Below, piece after piece: positions 45,878 to 54,866 of a stretch of DNA of 64,000 nt (its first letter is position 1; each line of letters starts with the position of its first letter). A program made the position numbers and the translations under genes. The stretch lies in assembly GCF_001995215.1 (NCBI RefSeq), contig NZ_MUXN01000003.1:124001-188000 (forward strand). Direction: 5' to 3'. This stretch comes from Amycolatopsis azurea DSM 43854. GTDB taxonomy: Bacteria; Actinomycetota; Actinomycetes; Mycobacteriales; Pseudonocardiaceae. The notes beneath the pieces were generated by a model. The model made no database searches. It saw only the letters and a program-made list of their open reading frames with translations, and was not told the origin of the DNA.

Positions 45878-46831
45878 GTGACGCTCACACCCAGGGTCGC
45901 CTACGAGCAGATCGCCGAGAACGTGCAATCGGTGGTGCGCGGCAAGCCGGAGGTCGTCCGGCTCACCGTGGCGGCGCTGTTCGCCGAAGGGCATCTGCTG
46001 ATGGAGGACGTGCCCGGCGTCGGGAAGACAACGATCGCGCGCTGCGTCGCCGCCAGCATCGGCGGCCGGTGGAGCCGGATCCAGTTCACCCCCGACCTGC
46101 TGCCCGGCGACATCACCGGCGTGATGGTCTACCACCAGAACGCCGAACGCTTCCAGTTCCACCCCGGCGGCATCTTCGCCAACGTGGTGCTGGCGGACGA
46201 GATCAACCGGGGCACGCCGAAGACACAGGCCGCGCTGCTGGAGGTGATGGCCGAACGCCGGGTCACCGTCGACTCCGTCGGCCAGGCCGTGCCTCGGCCG
46301 TTCCTCGTGGTGGCCACGCAGAACCCGATCGAGCTGGAGGGCACCTACCGGCTGCCCGAAGCGCAGCTGGACCGGTTCCTCATGCGCATTTCGGTCGGCT
46401 ACCCGGATCTGGAATCCGAGATGCGGGTCGTGATGGGGGACTGCGCCGGGGTGACCCCGGACGAACTGAAGCCGGTGCTGAGCATCGCCGACGTCCAGTC
46501 CGTCATCGACGAGGTCCGCAAGTCCAATCTGGCGCCCGAGATCGTCAACTACGCGGTCCGGCTGGCCGCGGCGAGCCGGTCGCATCCGGACGTCCGCTAC
46601 GGCGCGAGCCCGCGCGGAAGCATCGCGCTGATCCGGGCGGCACAAGGGCTCGCCGCCACCTTCGGCCGCGACTTCGTCACCCCGGACGACGTCAAGGACG
46701 TCGCGCACCCGGTGCTCGACCACCGGCTCGTGCTGACGCCCGACGCGGAACTCAACCAGCGGCGGACCGCCGACATCGTCGACGAACTCCTGGGCGCGAC
46801 GGCCGCTCCCATGGCCGCGATGGGGAGGTAG
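45878..46831 (+). CDS. MoxR-family AAA+ ATPase
   Basis: 317 aa. Walker A is EDVPGVGKTTIARC, Walker B VVLADEINRG, sensor 1 VVATQNPIE, arginine finger region LPEAQLDRFLM, sensor 2 GASPRGSIALIRAAQ. MoxR ATPases act as chaperones or metal/cofactor insertases together with DUF58/VWA partners, encoded directly downstream. GTG start preceded by AAAGGAAAGAG. Confidence 0.93.
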   Translation: MTLTPRVAYEQIAENVQSVVRGKPEVVRLTVAALFAEGHLLMEDVPGVGKTTIARCVAASIGGRWSRIQFTPDLLPGDITGVMVYHQNAERFQFHPGGIFANVVLADEINRGTPKTQAALLEVMAERRVTVDSVGQAVPRPFLVVATQNPIELEGTYRLPEAQLDRFLMRISVGYPDLESEMRVVMGDCAGVTPDELKPVLSIADVQSVIDEVRKSNLAPEIVNYAVRLAAASRSHPDVRYGASPRGSIALIRAAQGLAATFGRDFVTPDDVKDVAHPVLDHRLVLTPDAELNQRRTADIVDELLGATAAPMAAMGR

Positions 46832-46834
46832 GCC

Positions 46835-47962
46835 GTGCGGCTCACCCGCCGCGGCGTCATCGTGCTCGCCTTCGCCGCCGGGTTCTACGCACTCGGCGAG
46901 CTGGCCGGGTACACGTTCTTCCGTGCCTTCGCGGGGGTCGCGGCAGGCGCGGTGCTGATCGCCTTGGCCACCACCAGGTTCCGGCCCCGGGTGGAGATCG
47001 GCCGGACCGTCCGGCCCGACCGGGTCGAACGCGGGAAGCCCGCGCTGGCCACGCTCGTCGTGCGCAACGCCGGTGCCCGGCGGCACGGCGGTTTCGCCGC
47101 GGCGGACGGGATCGGGGCCGAAACGCACAGCCTGCGCGTCCGCCCGCTCGCGCCCGGCGCGGAGGCGACGTACCACTACGAACTGCCGACGACGGTCCGC
47201 GGCAAACTGCGGGTCGGCCCGCTCGTCGTGCACCGGCCCGACCTGTTCGACCTCGCCCGCGGCGACCAGACCGTCGGGGACAGCGCGTGGCTGTGGGTGC
47301 ATCCGCGACGGCACGCGGTGCGGGCGGCGCAGGCAGGCCATCCGCGTCACCACCACGAAGGCCCGATCACCGATCCGCCGTTGCGCGGTTCGGCGGATCT
47401 GCGCGCGGTTCGGGAGTACGTGATCGGCGACGAGGTCCGGCATCTGCACTGGAAGGCGACCGCCCGGACCGGACGGCTCATGGTGCGCGAGTACGCCGAT
47501 CCGGCCCAGCCGCGGTTCACCGCCGTGCTCGACACGCGGCCCGGGGCGATGAGGCCCGCCGTCTTCGAAGAGGCCGTCGAGGTGGCCGCCTCCCTGTTCT
47601 ACGCGTCGGCGTCGGCGGGCCAGCACTGCCGCCTGATCACGTCCGCGGGCGCGGACACCCTGACCGACAGCGGGGTCCGCGCGGCGAGGACGCTGCTGGA
47701 CGAACTCGCGCTCGTCACGCAGGACGCGGCGGACGCCGCACCGCTGCTACCCTCGGCCCTGGCCGCCGCCGAACGCCCCGGCGGGGTGCTGGTGGTGATC
47801 ACCGGCCCGGACGCCGACCTCGGCCATGCCGCGCGCTGGCGGCCCGACACCGTCGTCCGGCTCGGTGACCTGAGGCCGTCGGCGGGTTCCGGTGGCGTGC
47901 TCATCGCGGTCGACGCCGCCGGTGCCGCGGCGCAGTGGAATTCCCTGGTGGCGAAGGCATGA
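46835..47962 (+). CDS. DUF58 domain membrane protein
   Basis: 375 aa. N-terminal helix pair (GVIVLAFAAGFYALGEL, FFRAFAGVAAGAVLIALA) then a beta region and the DUF58 signature DLRAVREYVIGDEVRHLHWK with ATARTGRLMVREY; a VWA-like fold follows (FTAVLDTRPGAM). Partner of the MoxR ATPase. GTG 46835; its stop overlaps the ATG of the next gene (ATGA). Confidence 0.9.
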   Translation: MRLTRRGVIVLAFAAGFYALGELAGYTFFRAFAGVAAGAVLIALATTRFRPRVEIGRTVRPDRVERGKPALATLVVRNAGARRHGGFAAADGIGAETHSLRVRPLAPGAEATYHYELPTTVRGKLRVGPLVVHRPDLFDLARGDQTVGDSAWLWVHPRRHAVRAAQAGHPRHHHEGPITDPPLRGSADLRAVREYVIGDEVRHLHWKATARTGRLMVREYADPAQPRFTAVLDTRPGAMRPAVFEEAVEVAASLFYASASAGQHCRLITSAGADTLTDSGVRAARTLLDELALVTQDAADAAPLLPSALAAAERPGGVLVVITGPDADLGHAARWRPDTVVRLGDLRPSAGSGGVLIAVDAAGAAAQWNSLVAKA

Positions 47963-50133
47963 GCGCGGGATTCGACCGGATCGCGGTCGCCGGGCTGCTC
48001 GGCGCGACCGGCGTCGCCGGGCTGCTGTTCACGCCGGTGTTCGGCTGGAAGCCGCTGGTGGTCCCGGTGCTCGTGGTCGTCCTCGTCGGCTACGGCTGCG
48101 TCGAGCTGACCGGGAAGTTCCCCAAGCTGGTTCCCTACCGGCCTTTGCTCGTCGCGTTGCTCGGCCTGCTCGGTCTTATCGAGACGGTGCTGACCTCGAC
48201 CACGCTCGCCTTCCTGCCCACTCTCGCTTCGCTGCAAGGGGTGGCGCGCGGTTTCACCGAAGGCTGGCAGCTCACCCTACAGTCCACGTGGCCCGCCCGG
48301 CCGGTTCCCGACCAGCTGCTGTTCGTCCCGCTGGCGGTGCTGCTCGCCGTGGTCCTCGGGGTGGAGCTGTTGCTGCGCTTGAAAAAGCCGTTGGTGGCAC
48401 TGGTGCCGAGCTTGATCGTCGCCGGGCTCGCGCAGGCGTATCAGGCGTTGACGGGTATCGGCGCGGTGGCGGCGGCGCTCGGGTACACGGTGCCCGCCGG
48501 GCTGCTGCTGTGGGCGGGCCGTCGCACTCGGCCGGGGAACCGGGCGCCCGGCGGGCCGCGGTTCTCCTGGCGGGTGACGGGATCGGCGGTCTGGCCCGCA
48601 CTGTCCACAGTGGTCGCCCTGGTCGCCGGGGCGCTCGCGCTCGCCGGGCTCGACCCGGTCGGCCGCGACCCGCTGGCGCTCAAGGACACTCAGGCCGCGC
48701 CACCGCCGCGGGGCAGGCTCGGCAACCCGCTGGACGAGATCGCCCAGCGGCTCACCAGGCCGAACGAGGAAGTGTTCCGCTATCGAGGCGACACCCCGGT
48801 CGACCAGTGGCGCCTGATCGTGCTGAACGGCTTCGACGGGTCGAACTGGCTGTCCGATTCCCGGCTCCAGCGGCTCGGCGTGGGTCTCGACGGCGCCCCC
48901 GGCGGCACCGGCGGCACCGCCGAACTGAAGGTGCGCGGACTCACAGGGCCGTGGCTGCCGAGTCACCAGGGACTCACCGGGGTGGACGGACTGACGCCGC
49001 TGGTGGACCAGTCCGCGGGCACCCTGCTGATGGAATCGCCGTCGCCCGAACGGAACTACCGGCTGAGCTGGTCCTCACCCGACGTCGATCTCGGCGCGGG
49101 CGAGGTCGACGCGCGGGCGCCGGGCGGGCTCGGCGGACTCGGCGCGGTGCCGCCCGAGGTCGAGCAGCTGGCCAAGGACGCCGTGCGCGGTCTGCGTCCG
49201 ACGTTCCAGACCGCGCTCCAGCTGGAACGCTTCCTCTCCAAGAACTACGTGCTCGCGGCGGGCTCGGACGAGCTGCCGACCGGGCACGGCTGGCCGCAGC
49301 TGCGGCACTTCCTGCTGGAGAGCAAACGCGGGACGAGCGAGCAGTTCGCCGCCGCGTACGTCGTCTTGGCGCGGATGAGCGGCATCCCGGCGCGGCTGGT
49401 CGTCGGGTTCCGCGGTTCGGCCGAGGTCGACGGCGGGATGCACGTCGTCCGCAACCGCGATGTCCTGGCGTGGCCCGAGGTCGCGGTCGCCGGGGCGGGC
49501 TGGGTGCCGCTCGACCCGACCGCCGCGGCGGACAAGTCGGGACGCGATCAGGCCGCGGCCGGCAAGGCCGTCGCGCGGGCGCGGGCGCAACTGCCCGCCG
49601 AGCAGCAACTGCGGCCGCCGCAGCTTCCGCCGGGCACACCGTCGGACCCGGCCGAGGGCCAGACCGCCGACGCGGGCGCGAGCTGGTGGTGGTTCTCACT
49701 CGCCGCCGCGATCGTCCTTTTCGGACTCCTGTGGCTCGTCGGGGTCCCGGTGGCGAAGGTCGTCCGCGCCCGCCGTCGCCGTCGCCGATCCGGTGCCGAA
49801 GGGGTGCTGGGCGCCTGGGACGAGATCCGCGACCGGCTGCGCGCGCACGGTGTGCCGTTCCGGATCGGGATGACCCCGCGCGACCTCGCCGAGTCCGCGG
49901 GATCGCTTGCCGGGGAAGGGATCCGCGAGCCCGTCGCCAGGCTGGCCAAGGTGCTCGACGTGACGCTGTGGTCCGGGGTGCCGGTGGGCGACGGCTCCGT
50001 CCGGCGGGCGTGGCAGGAAGTCGGCGAACTGCGGCGGGGACTGGCCACCAGACCGTTCGCGGCTCGGGTGCTGGCGGCACTCGAGCCGCGAACCCTGATC
50101 CCGATCAAGGGGAGGGGCGGGAAAAGCGGCTGA
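47959..50133 (+). CDS. Transglutaminase-like (TgpA-type) membrane protein lacking the catalytic Cys and His
   Basis: 724 aa. About five N-terminal membrane helices, an exterior transglutaminase-core region, one more helix (WWFSLAAAIVLFGLLWLVGV, about 574-593) and a cytosolic tail. In the core, the family's GxCEQFA is RGTSEQFAAAYVVLARMSG, so the nucleophile position is Ser460; the RDxHAWxEV block is RDVLAWPEV, with Leu503 at the His position; only Asp519 in LDPT is kept. The protein is therefore probably not a cysteine protease/transglutaminase. Coupled to DUF58 by an ATGA overlap. Confidence 0.88.
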   Translation: MSAGFDRIAVAGLLGATGVAGLLFTPVFGWKPLVVPVLVVVLVGYGCVELTGKFPKLVPYRPLLVALLGLLGLIETVLTSTTLAFLPTLASLQGVARGFTEGWQLTLQSTWPARPVPDQLLFVPLAVLLAVVLGVELLLRLKKPLVALVPSLIVAGLAQAYQALTGIGAVAAALGYTVPAGLLLWAGRRTRPGNRAPGGPRFSWRVTGSAVWPALSTVVALVAGALALAGLDPVGRDPLALKDTQAAPPPRGRLGNPLDEIAQRLTRPNEEVFRYRGDTPVDQWRLIVLNGFDGSNWLSDSRLQRLGVGLDGAPGGTGGTAELKVRGLTGPWLPSHQGLTGVDGLTPLVDQSAGTLLMESPSPERNYRLSWSSPDVDLGAGEVDARAPGGLGGLGAVPPEVEQLAKDAVRGLRPTFQTALQLERFLSKNYVLAAGSDELPTGHGWPQLRHFLLESKRGTSEQFAAAYVVLARMSGIPARLVVGFRGSAEVDGGMHVVRNRDVLAWPEVAVAGAGWVPLDPTAAADKSGRDQAAAGKAVARARAQLPAEQQLRPPQLPPGTPSDPAEGQTADAGASWWWFSLAAAIVLFGLLWLVGVPVAKVVRARRRRRRSGAEGVLGAWDEIRDRLRAHGVPFRIGMTPRDLAESAGSLAGEGIREPVARLAKVLDVTLWSGVPVGDGSVRRAWQEVGELRRGLATRPFAARVLAALEPRTLIPIKGRGGKSG

Positions 50134-50175
50134 AGGGCGCTTTCCCCTCATGCCCTGGGGGGAAAGCGCCCTTCA
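50131..50175 (+). terminator. Hairpin at the end of the MoxR-DUF58-TgpA operon
   Basis: TGAAGGGCGCTTTCCCC (50131-50147, including the stop codon) pairs with 50159-50175, 11-base loop. Similar GAAGG-GCTTTCCCC hairpins end eccB. Confidence 0.75.
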
Positions 50176-50216
50176 CCGCGTCAGTGGTGGGCAGGGAGCC
50201 GGTATCGATTCGGTCC

Positions 50217-50272
50217 AGGTGGTCGTGAGTGGTAAGTGTCGTTCTAACGACACTTACCACTCACGACCACCT
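50217..50272. repeat. GGTCGTGAGTGGTAAG palindrome, copy 1
   Basis: Perfect 27-bp arms (50217-50243, 50246-50272) around CT. Copies: 63045-63092 and a half-copy at 29424-29446. With the hairpin at 50362-50414 and the terminator at 50131-50175 it fills the 310-base gap between the transglutaminase-like and kinase-like genes. Confidence 0.85.
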
Positions 50273-50361
50273 CGGCCCAGCGCGGTCTGGCGGGCAGGGC
50301 GATCAAGGTTCTCTTGAGCCGTAAGCCATAGGTGTCCTGTGGGGTGCCATGTCCCGGAGGT

Positions 50362-50414
50362 GATGCGAAAGCCACTTTCGCAACCTTCAATGTTGCGAAA
50401 GTGGCTTTCGCAAC
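50362..50414. repeat. GTTGCGAAAGCCAC double hairpin, copy 3
   Basis: Same as at 35820-35872, with GATGCG at the left end. Preceded at 50328-50350 by a GTGTCCTGTGGGGTGCC tract also seen before copies near 30000. Confidence 0.82.
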
Positions 50415-50444
50415 ATTGAGTCCGCACCTCACGACCCACTTGAG

Positions 50445-51860
50445 TCAGGGGTTGCAGCGCGCGCCGCGGATCGAGACCGGTTCGGTCGTGTAGATGTGGC
50501 GGCCGTCGGTCGCCCGGAGCTGGAAGCAGTACCGGCGCGCCGGGTCGACCGGGACGTCCAGGCTGCGCTGACGGTGGGCGACGAGCTGCTTGGTCTCCAG
50601 CCGTTCGCCCGCCATGATCACCACGAAGTCCAGATCGCCCACCGCGGTCCAGGTCAGCTGCACGTGATCGCTCTGGTCCTGCGGCGGCGCGAGCGCCAGC
50701 TTGACGTCGGGGGCGGGCGCGGAAGCCGGTGACGGCGGCGGGATCGCGGCCGCCACCGGGACGGCCTGTCCGCCGATCTCCGCCGGTCCGAGGAACAGCG
50801 GGACGACGGCGAGCCCGGCGACGAGCACTCCGGCGCCGGCCAGCGCGATGGGCCGCCAGGGAATCCGGCGTTCGGTCTTGAGGGGGCCACTGAATTCGCG
50901 GATCAGCGTGCGCCCGCCCGACGGCGGCGTTCGCACCACCTGGACCGGCGCGGCGGGGACCGGCCGAGCCGGGGCGGCGGGCCGGTGGATCTCGGCGAAG
51001 TCGTCGAACTCGACCTCGGGTTCGTCTTCGCTCGGGGCGTCGGCGGATTCCGCGCCGGCGACCTCGCCGCCGGGCAGGCGCAGCTTCGTGAACTGCCGGG
51101 CCAGCGACGCGACGTCCGGTGGCCGGTCGGCCGGTTCCTTGGCCAGCAACCGGAAGATCGTCGCGGAGAGCTCGTTCGGGACGGCCGGATCCCGGATCGG
51201 CGCGACCGGTTCCCGCAGCACCTGGAGGATCCGCTCGCCGGGCTGCTGCCCGGTGTGCCGGGGAAAGGGCGGCGTGCCGGTCAACGCGGCGTAGAGCACC
51301 GCGCCGAGTCCATAAAGGTCGGACGCGGGGGAAAGCGTGTCGTCGCGCAGGGTTTCCGGCGCGGTGTACTCGACGGCGTACATCGGATCGCGCGGGAAAC
51401 GCCGCCGCAGGGCCACGCCGAAGTCGGCGAGCACGAACTCGCCGGACGCGCGGTAGAGCACGTTGTGCGGGCTCACGCCGCCGTGCACGACGTCGGCCCC
51501 GTGCGCCGCGGCGAGCGCCGACGCGATCGCGGCACCGAGGGCGAGCACGTCGGGAACGGCAAGCCGGGTACCGGAATCCAGCAGATTCGCGAGTGAACCA
51601 GGGAACAGTTCACGGCGGAAACCGGACCGGCCGTCGGGATGGGCGAGGATCTCGTCGATCTGCACGACCGACCTCGTCGACCGCACCGCGGCCAGCGCCT
51701 TCCGCTCGCGTTCGATCCACGACGTCGTCTCGCGGTCGAAGGAGCCGGGGAACATCTTGACCGCGAAGTCGTTGCCCGTGGCGGGATCCCGGCCCGCGAA
51801 CACGGTGGCGACGGGGCCCTGGGCGAGCAGCCTCGGTCCGCCGTTGGTCTCGATGTCCAT
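50445..51860 (-). CDS. Membrane-anchored protein kinase-like protein with HGG in place of HRD
   Basis: 471 aa. Kinase domain at 1-265: lysine K35 in FAVKMF, then VVHGGVSPHNVLY where active kinases have HRDLKPxN, so the catalytic Asp is Gly128; DFG (146-148) and the PE of APETLRDD remain. A single helix follows at about 345-365 (IALAGAGVLVAGLAVVPLFL), and the outside part is an FN3-like domain (DHVQLTWTAVGDLDFVV). It may bind ATP but probably does not phosphorylate by the normal mechanism. ATG 51860, divergent from eccD. Confidence 0.85.
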   Translation of the reverse strand: MDIETNGGPRLLAQGPVATVFAGRDPATGNDFAVKMFPGSFDRETTSWIERERKALAAVRSTRSVVQIDEILAHPDGRSGFRRELFPGSLANLLDSGTRLAVPDVLALGAAIASALAAAHGADVVHGGVSPHNVLYRASGEFVLADFGVALRRRFPRDPMYAVEYTAPETLRDDTLSPASDLYGLGAVLYAALTGTPPFPRHTGQQPGERILQVLREPVAPIRDPAVPNELSATIFRLLAKEPADRPPDVASLARQFTKLRLPGGEVAGAESADAPSEDEPEVEFDDFAEIHRPAAPARPVPAAPVQVVRTPPSGGRTLIREFSGPLKTERRIPWRPIALAGAGVLVAGLAVVPLFLGPAEIGGQAVPVAAAIPPPSPASAPAPDVKLALAPPQDQSDHVQLTWTAVGDLDFVVIMAGERLETKQLVAHRQRSLDVPVDPARRYCFQLRATDGRHIYTTEPVSIRGARCNP

Positions 51861-51962
51861 GACCCCATTGTCGCGCAAGAAGGCCGGATCCGTCGTGCTT
51901 TCCCGGCGGCAGGTTCCTGCCGTGACGGCCCGGCGGACCCCTCGGCGGCGGAGTCTTTTCCC

Positions 51963-53345
51963 ATGCAGACTGCCGGCCTGGTCAGGGTCACCATCACCAC
52001 TCCGCACCGGCGCATCGACATGGCGCTGCCGGAACACGCGTCCGTCGCCGAAATCCTCCCCGGACTGCTCGCGCGGGCGGGCGAAGGCATGGCCGACGAC
52101 GGGGTCCCCGGCGGCGGCTGGCAGTTGCGCCGCGCCGACGGGACGGCCTTCGATCTGGACCGGACGCTGGGCGCGCACCGGGTCCGGGACGGGGAGATCC
52201 TCCATCTGACGCCGCGCCGCGCCGAATGGCCGGAGCCCGAGTACGACGACCTCGTGGACGCGATCGCCACCGGCTCCGGCCGCACCGGGAAGGCCTGGGG
52301 GCCGCGGCACACGCGGTGGACCGGGCTGGCCGCCGGCGCGGTGGCGATGTCGTTCGGTCTGCTCGCGGTGCTGCGTGCCGGTCCGCCGTGGACATCCCCG
52401 GCGTCCTGGGCGCTGGCGGTCTCCGCGCTGCTGCTGGCCGCGGGCGTCCTGCTCGCGCGGGCGCTGCGTGACGCCGGGGCCGGGGCGGTGCTCGCCGCCG
52501 TCGCGCTGCCGTTCGCCTTCACCGGCGGCGGTCTGGTGCTGGCAGGCGACGACGCGATCGGCGAACTGTCCGCCGGGCATCTGCTGCTGGGGAGCGCGGC
52601 GCTGCTGCTCGCGGCCGTCGTCGGCCGGCTCGGGGTGACCGCCGCGCCGGAACTGTTCGCCGGGGCGGCCACCGTCGGCCTGCTCGGGGTGCTCGGCGGC
52701 TGGCTGGCCACCTTCGACGACCTGGCGGGCTACCGGTCCGCGGCGGTGATCGGCGGCGGCGTGCTCGCGCTGTCGACCACGTTCGCGCCACTGGCGCTGC
52801 GGCTCGGCCGGGTGCCGATGCCGGTGTTGCCGCGGTCGACCGCGGACCTCGTCCGCGACGATCCGCAGCCGCCGCTCGACCTCGTGCACGCCGCCGTGGC
52901 CAGGGCGGACGCGCTGCTCACCGGCATGCTCGGCGGCGCGGCGATCGTCGTCATGTACTGCCAGCTGCAGCTCATCCGCAGCGACAGCGAGGCGGCCGTC
53001 GTCCTCGTCGCCCTGCTCACGGCCGGTTTCCTCGTGCGGGCACGGTTGTACCCGATCCTGCGGCAGCGCTCGCTGCTGCTGGTGACCGGGATCTTCGGCG
53101 CCGGCTGCCTGCTCGCGGGTCCGCTCATGACGGACCGCTCGCTGCTGCTCGTGCTGGCCGGGCCGCTGTCGCTGGCGGTGGCGGCGGGCGTGATCGCCTC
53201 CGGTGTCGTGCTGAGCACCCGCGCCGCGAACCCGTATCTCGGCCGGATCGCCGAATACTTCGAGATCCTCGTGATGATCGCCGTCGTCCCGGTGGCGTGC
53301 TCGGTGCTCGGTCTGTACGGCTACGTGCGCGGGCTGGGGGGCTGA
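51963..53345 (+). CDS. eccD: Type VII secretion channel protein EccD
   Basis: 460 aa. Residues 1-80 form a YukD-type ubiquitin-like domain (VRVTITTPHRRIDMALPEHA, WQLRRADG, LGAHRVRDGEILHLTP), followed by eleven hydrophobic segments from about 115 to 455. EccD dimers line the ESX membrane pore. ATG 51963. eccB begins 4 bases after its stop, so the two are co-transcribed. Confidence 0.93.
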   Translation: MQTAGLVRVTITTPHRRIDMALPEHASVAEILPGLLARAGEGMADDGVPGGGWQLRRADGTAFDLDRTLGAHRVRDGEILHLTPRRAEWPEPEYDDLVDAIATGSGRTGKAWGPRHTRWTGLAAGAVAMSFGLLAVLRAGPPWTSPASWALAVSALLLAAGVLLARALRDAGAGAVLAAVALPFAFTGGGLVLAGDDAIGELSAGHLLLGSAALLLAAVVGRLGVTAAPELFAGAATVGLLGVLGGWLATFDDLAGYRSAAVIGGGVLALSTTFAPLALRLGRVPMPVLPRSTADLVRDDPQPPLDLVHAAVARADALLTGMLGGAAIVVMYCQLQLIRSDSEAAVVLVALLTAGFLVRARLYPILRQRSLLLVTGIFGAGCLLAGPLMTDRSLLLVLAGPLSLAVAAGVIASGVVLSTRAANPYLGRIAEYFEILVMIAVVPVACSVLGLYGYVRGLGG

Positions 53346-53349
53346 AACC

Positions 53350-54783
53350 ATGGCGTCCAAACGAGATCAGCTCCAGGCGTACCAGTTCCTGGTGCAGCGC
53401 GCGATTTCCGCGCTCGTGACCAGGGAGACCGACCCGGAGCAGCCGCCGTTCCGCCGTCCGTCCGGCGCCACGTTCGCCGGGATCGCGGTGGCGATCGTGG
53501 CGCTGGCGTGCGTCGGGGTCTACGGGATGATCGTGCCCGGCGGGAACAACGCCTGGCGCAAGAACGCCGCCGTCATCGTGGAGAAGGAGAGCGGCACCCG
53601 CTACGTCTACCTGGACGAGCGGCTGCATCCGGTGGCGAACTACGCGTCCGCGTTGCTGCTGCTCGGCGAACACGGCACCACGGAACGGGTTTCGCGCGAT
53701 TCGCTCGCCGGAGTCCCGCGCGGGCCCAGGATCGGCATCGCCGACGCGCCGGACGGCTTGCCCGGCCCCGAAAAGCTGCTCACCGGAGCGTGGTCGCTGT
53801 GCTCCGCGCCCGCGAGCGACCTGGCGGGCAGCCGGATCGAGGAATCGGTGCTGCTGGCGGGTGTCTCGCCGTCCGGCGGCGCGGAACTGGGAGACCAGGC
53901 GCTGCTGGTGGAGTCGACGTCGACCGGCGACCGGTTCGTCGTCTGGCGCGGGCACCGGCACCGGATCAACGACTACGGCGCCGTCGGCACCGGCCTGGCG
54001 CTGACCGCCGAGCCCTGGGCGCGGGTCGGCAGGGCCTGGCTCGACGTCCTCCCGGAAGGCGCGCCGATCGGCCCGCTCCCGGTGGCGGCGGCGGGTGAGG
54101 TGTCCACCGCGGTACCGGGCCGGAGCGACATCCGGAACGGGATGCTGCTGATGGTGCGGACCTCCGGCGGCGGGCAGCAGCACTACCTCGCCGAACGGGA
54201 CGCGCTGCGGCCGATCACCGAACTGCAGTACGACGTCCAGCGCGCGAGCGCCCAGATGATGGCCGCCTACCCCGGCACCGAACCCCAGACCGTGCCGCTG
54301 CCGCCTTCGCTGGCGACCATGTCACGGCAGCTGGACCCGATCCAGGCCGAAGCGGGCGCCGCGCCGGCCACGCGTCCGGCCATCGCGCGCCTGCGCGATC
54401 AGGACGCCACCGTCTGTGCCTCCTTCGGTGACGGCTCCGCGGCCCCTTCGCTGACCGTCGATCCCACGCTGCCCACCGCGGATCCGATGTCCACCACCGC
54501 CCGCCGGACCGCGGGCGGGACCCCGCTCGCGGACCGCGTCCACGTGCCGCCGGGCAGCGCGATCCTCGTCGAGGCGATGCCTTCGGCGCAGGCACCCGCC
54601 GGGACCCTGACCGTCGTGACCGACATGGGGCGCCGCTATCCGCTGGCCTCGCCCGATGTCCTCAAGATGCTCGGGTACCCGTCCGCGCGTCCGGTCCGGC
54701 TGCCCGCCGGTCTGGTGGCGCGGCTGCCCGAGGGACCGAGCCTCGACCCGGCCGCCGCCCGGCGCCAGACCCTGGGCGGCTGA
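53350..54783 (+). CDS. eccB: Type VII secretion protein EccB
   Basis: 477 aa. N-terminal MASKRDQLQAYQFLVQRAI is the family signature, one helix at about 42-62 (FAGIAVAIVALACVGVYGMI), then the extracytoplasmic repeat domain (LDERLHPVANYASALLL, VPGRSDIRNGMLLMV). EccB stabilises the ESX hexamer on the outer side. GGGGGG tract upstream of ATG 53350. Confidence 0.93.
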   Translation: MASKRDQLQAYQFLVQRAISALVTRETDPEQPPFRRPSGATFAGIAVAIVALACVGVYGMIVPGGNNAWRKNAAVIVEKESGTRYVYLDERLHPVANYASALLLLGEHGTTERVSRDSLAGVPRGPRIGIADAPDGLPGPEKLLTGAWSLCSAPASDLAGSRIEESVLLAGVSPSGGAELGDQALLVESTSTGDRFVVWRGHRHRINDYGAVGTGLALTAEPWARVGRAWLDVLPEGAPIGPLPVAAAGEVSTAVPGRSDIRNGMLLMVRTSGGGQQHYLAERDALRPITELQYDVQRASAQMMAAYPGTEPQTVPLPPSLATMSRQLDPIQAEAGAAPATRPAIARLRDQDATVCASFGDGSAAPSLTVDPTLPTADPMSTTARRTAGGTPLADRVHVPPGSAILVEAMPSAQAPAGTLTVVTDMGRRYPLASPDVLKMLGYPSARPVRLPAGLVARLPEGPSLDPAAARRQTLGG

Positions 54784-54805
54784 AGGGGACTTTCCCCGCG
54801 TCTCA

Positions 54806-54860
54806 CACGACGAAGGGAGCTTTCCCCGCATCACATGCGGGGAAAGCTCCCTTCGTCGTG
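54806..54860. terminator. Bidirectional hairpin between eccB and the substrate operon
   Basis: Perfect 26-bp arms (54806-54831 with 54835-54860), loop CAC; arm starts CACGACGAAGGGAGC. It lies between convergent stops at 54783 and 54867 and can stop both operons. Confidence 0.85.
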
Positions 54861-54866
54861 TTCGGC

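Noticed and set aside
51861..53360. N-terminal extension of the kinase-like gene antisense to eccD
   Set aside because: Low-complexity sequence opposite a clear EccD; the kinase domain starts at ATG 51860.
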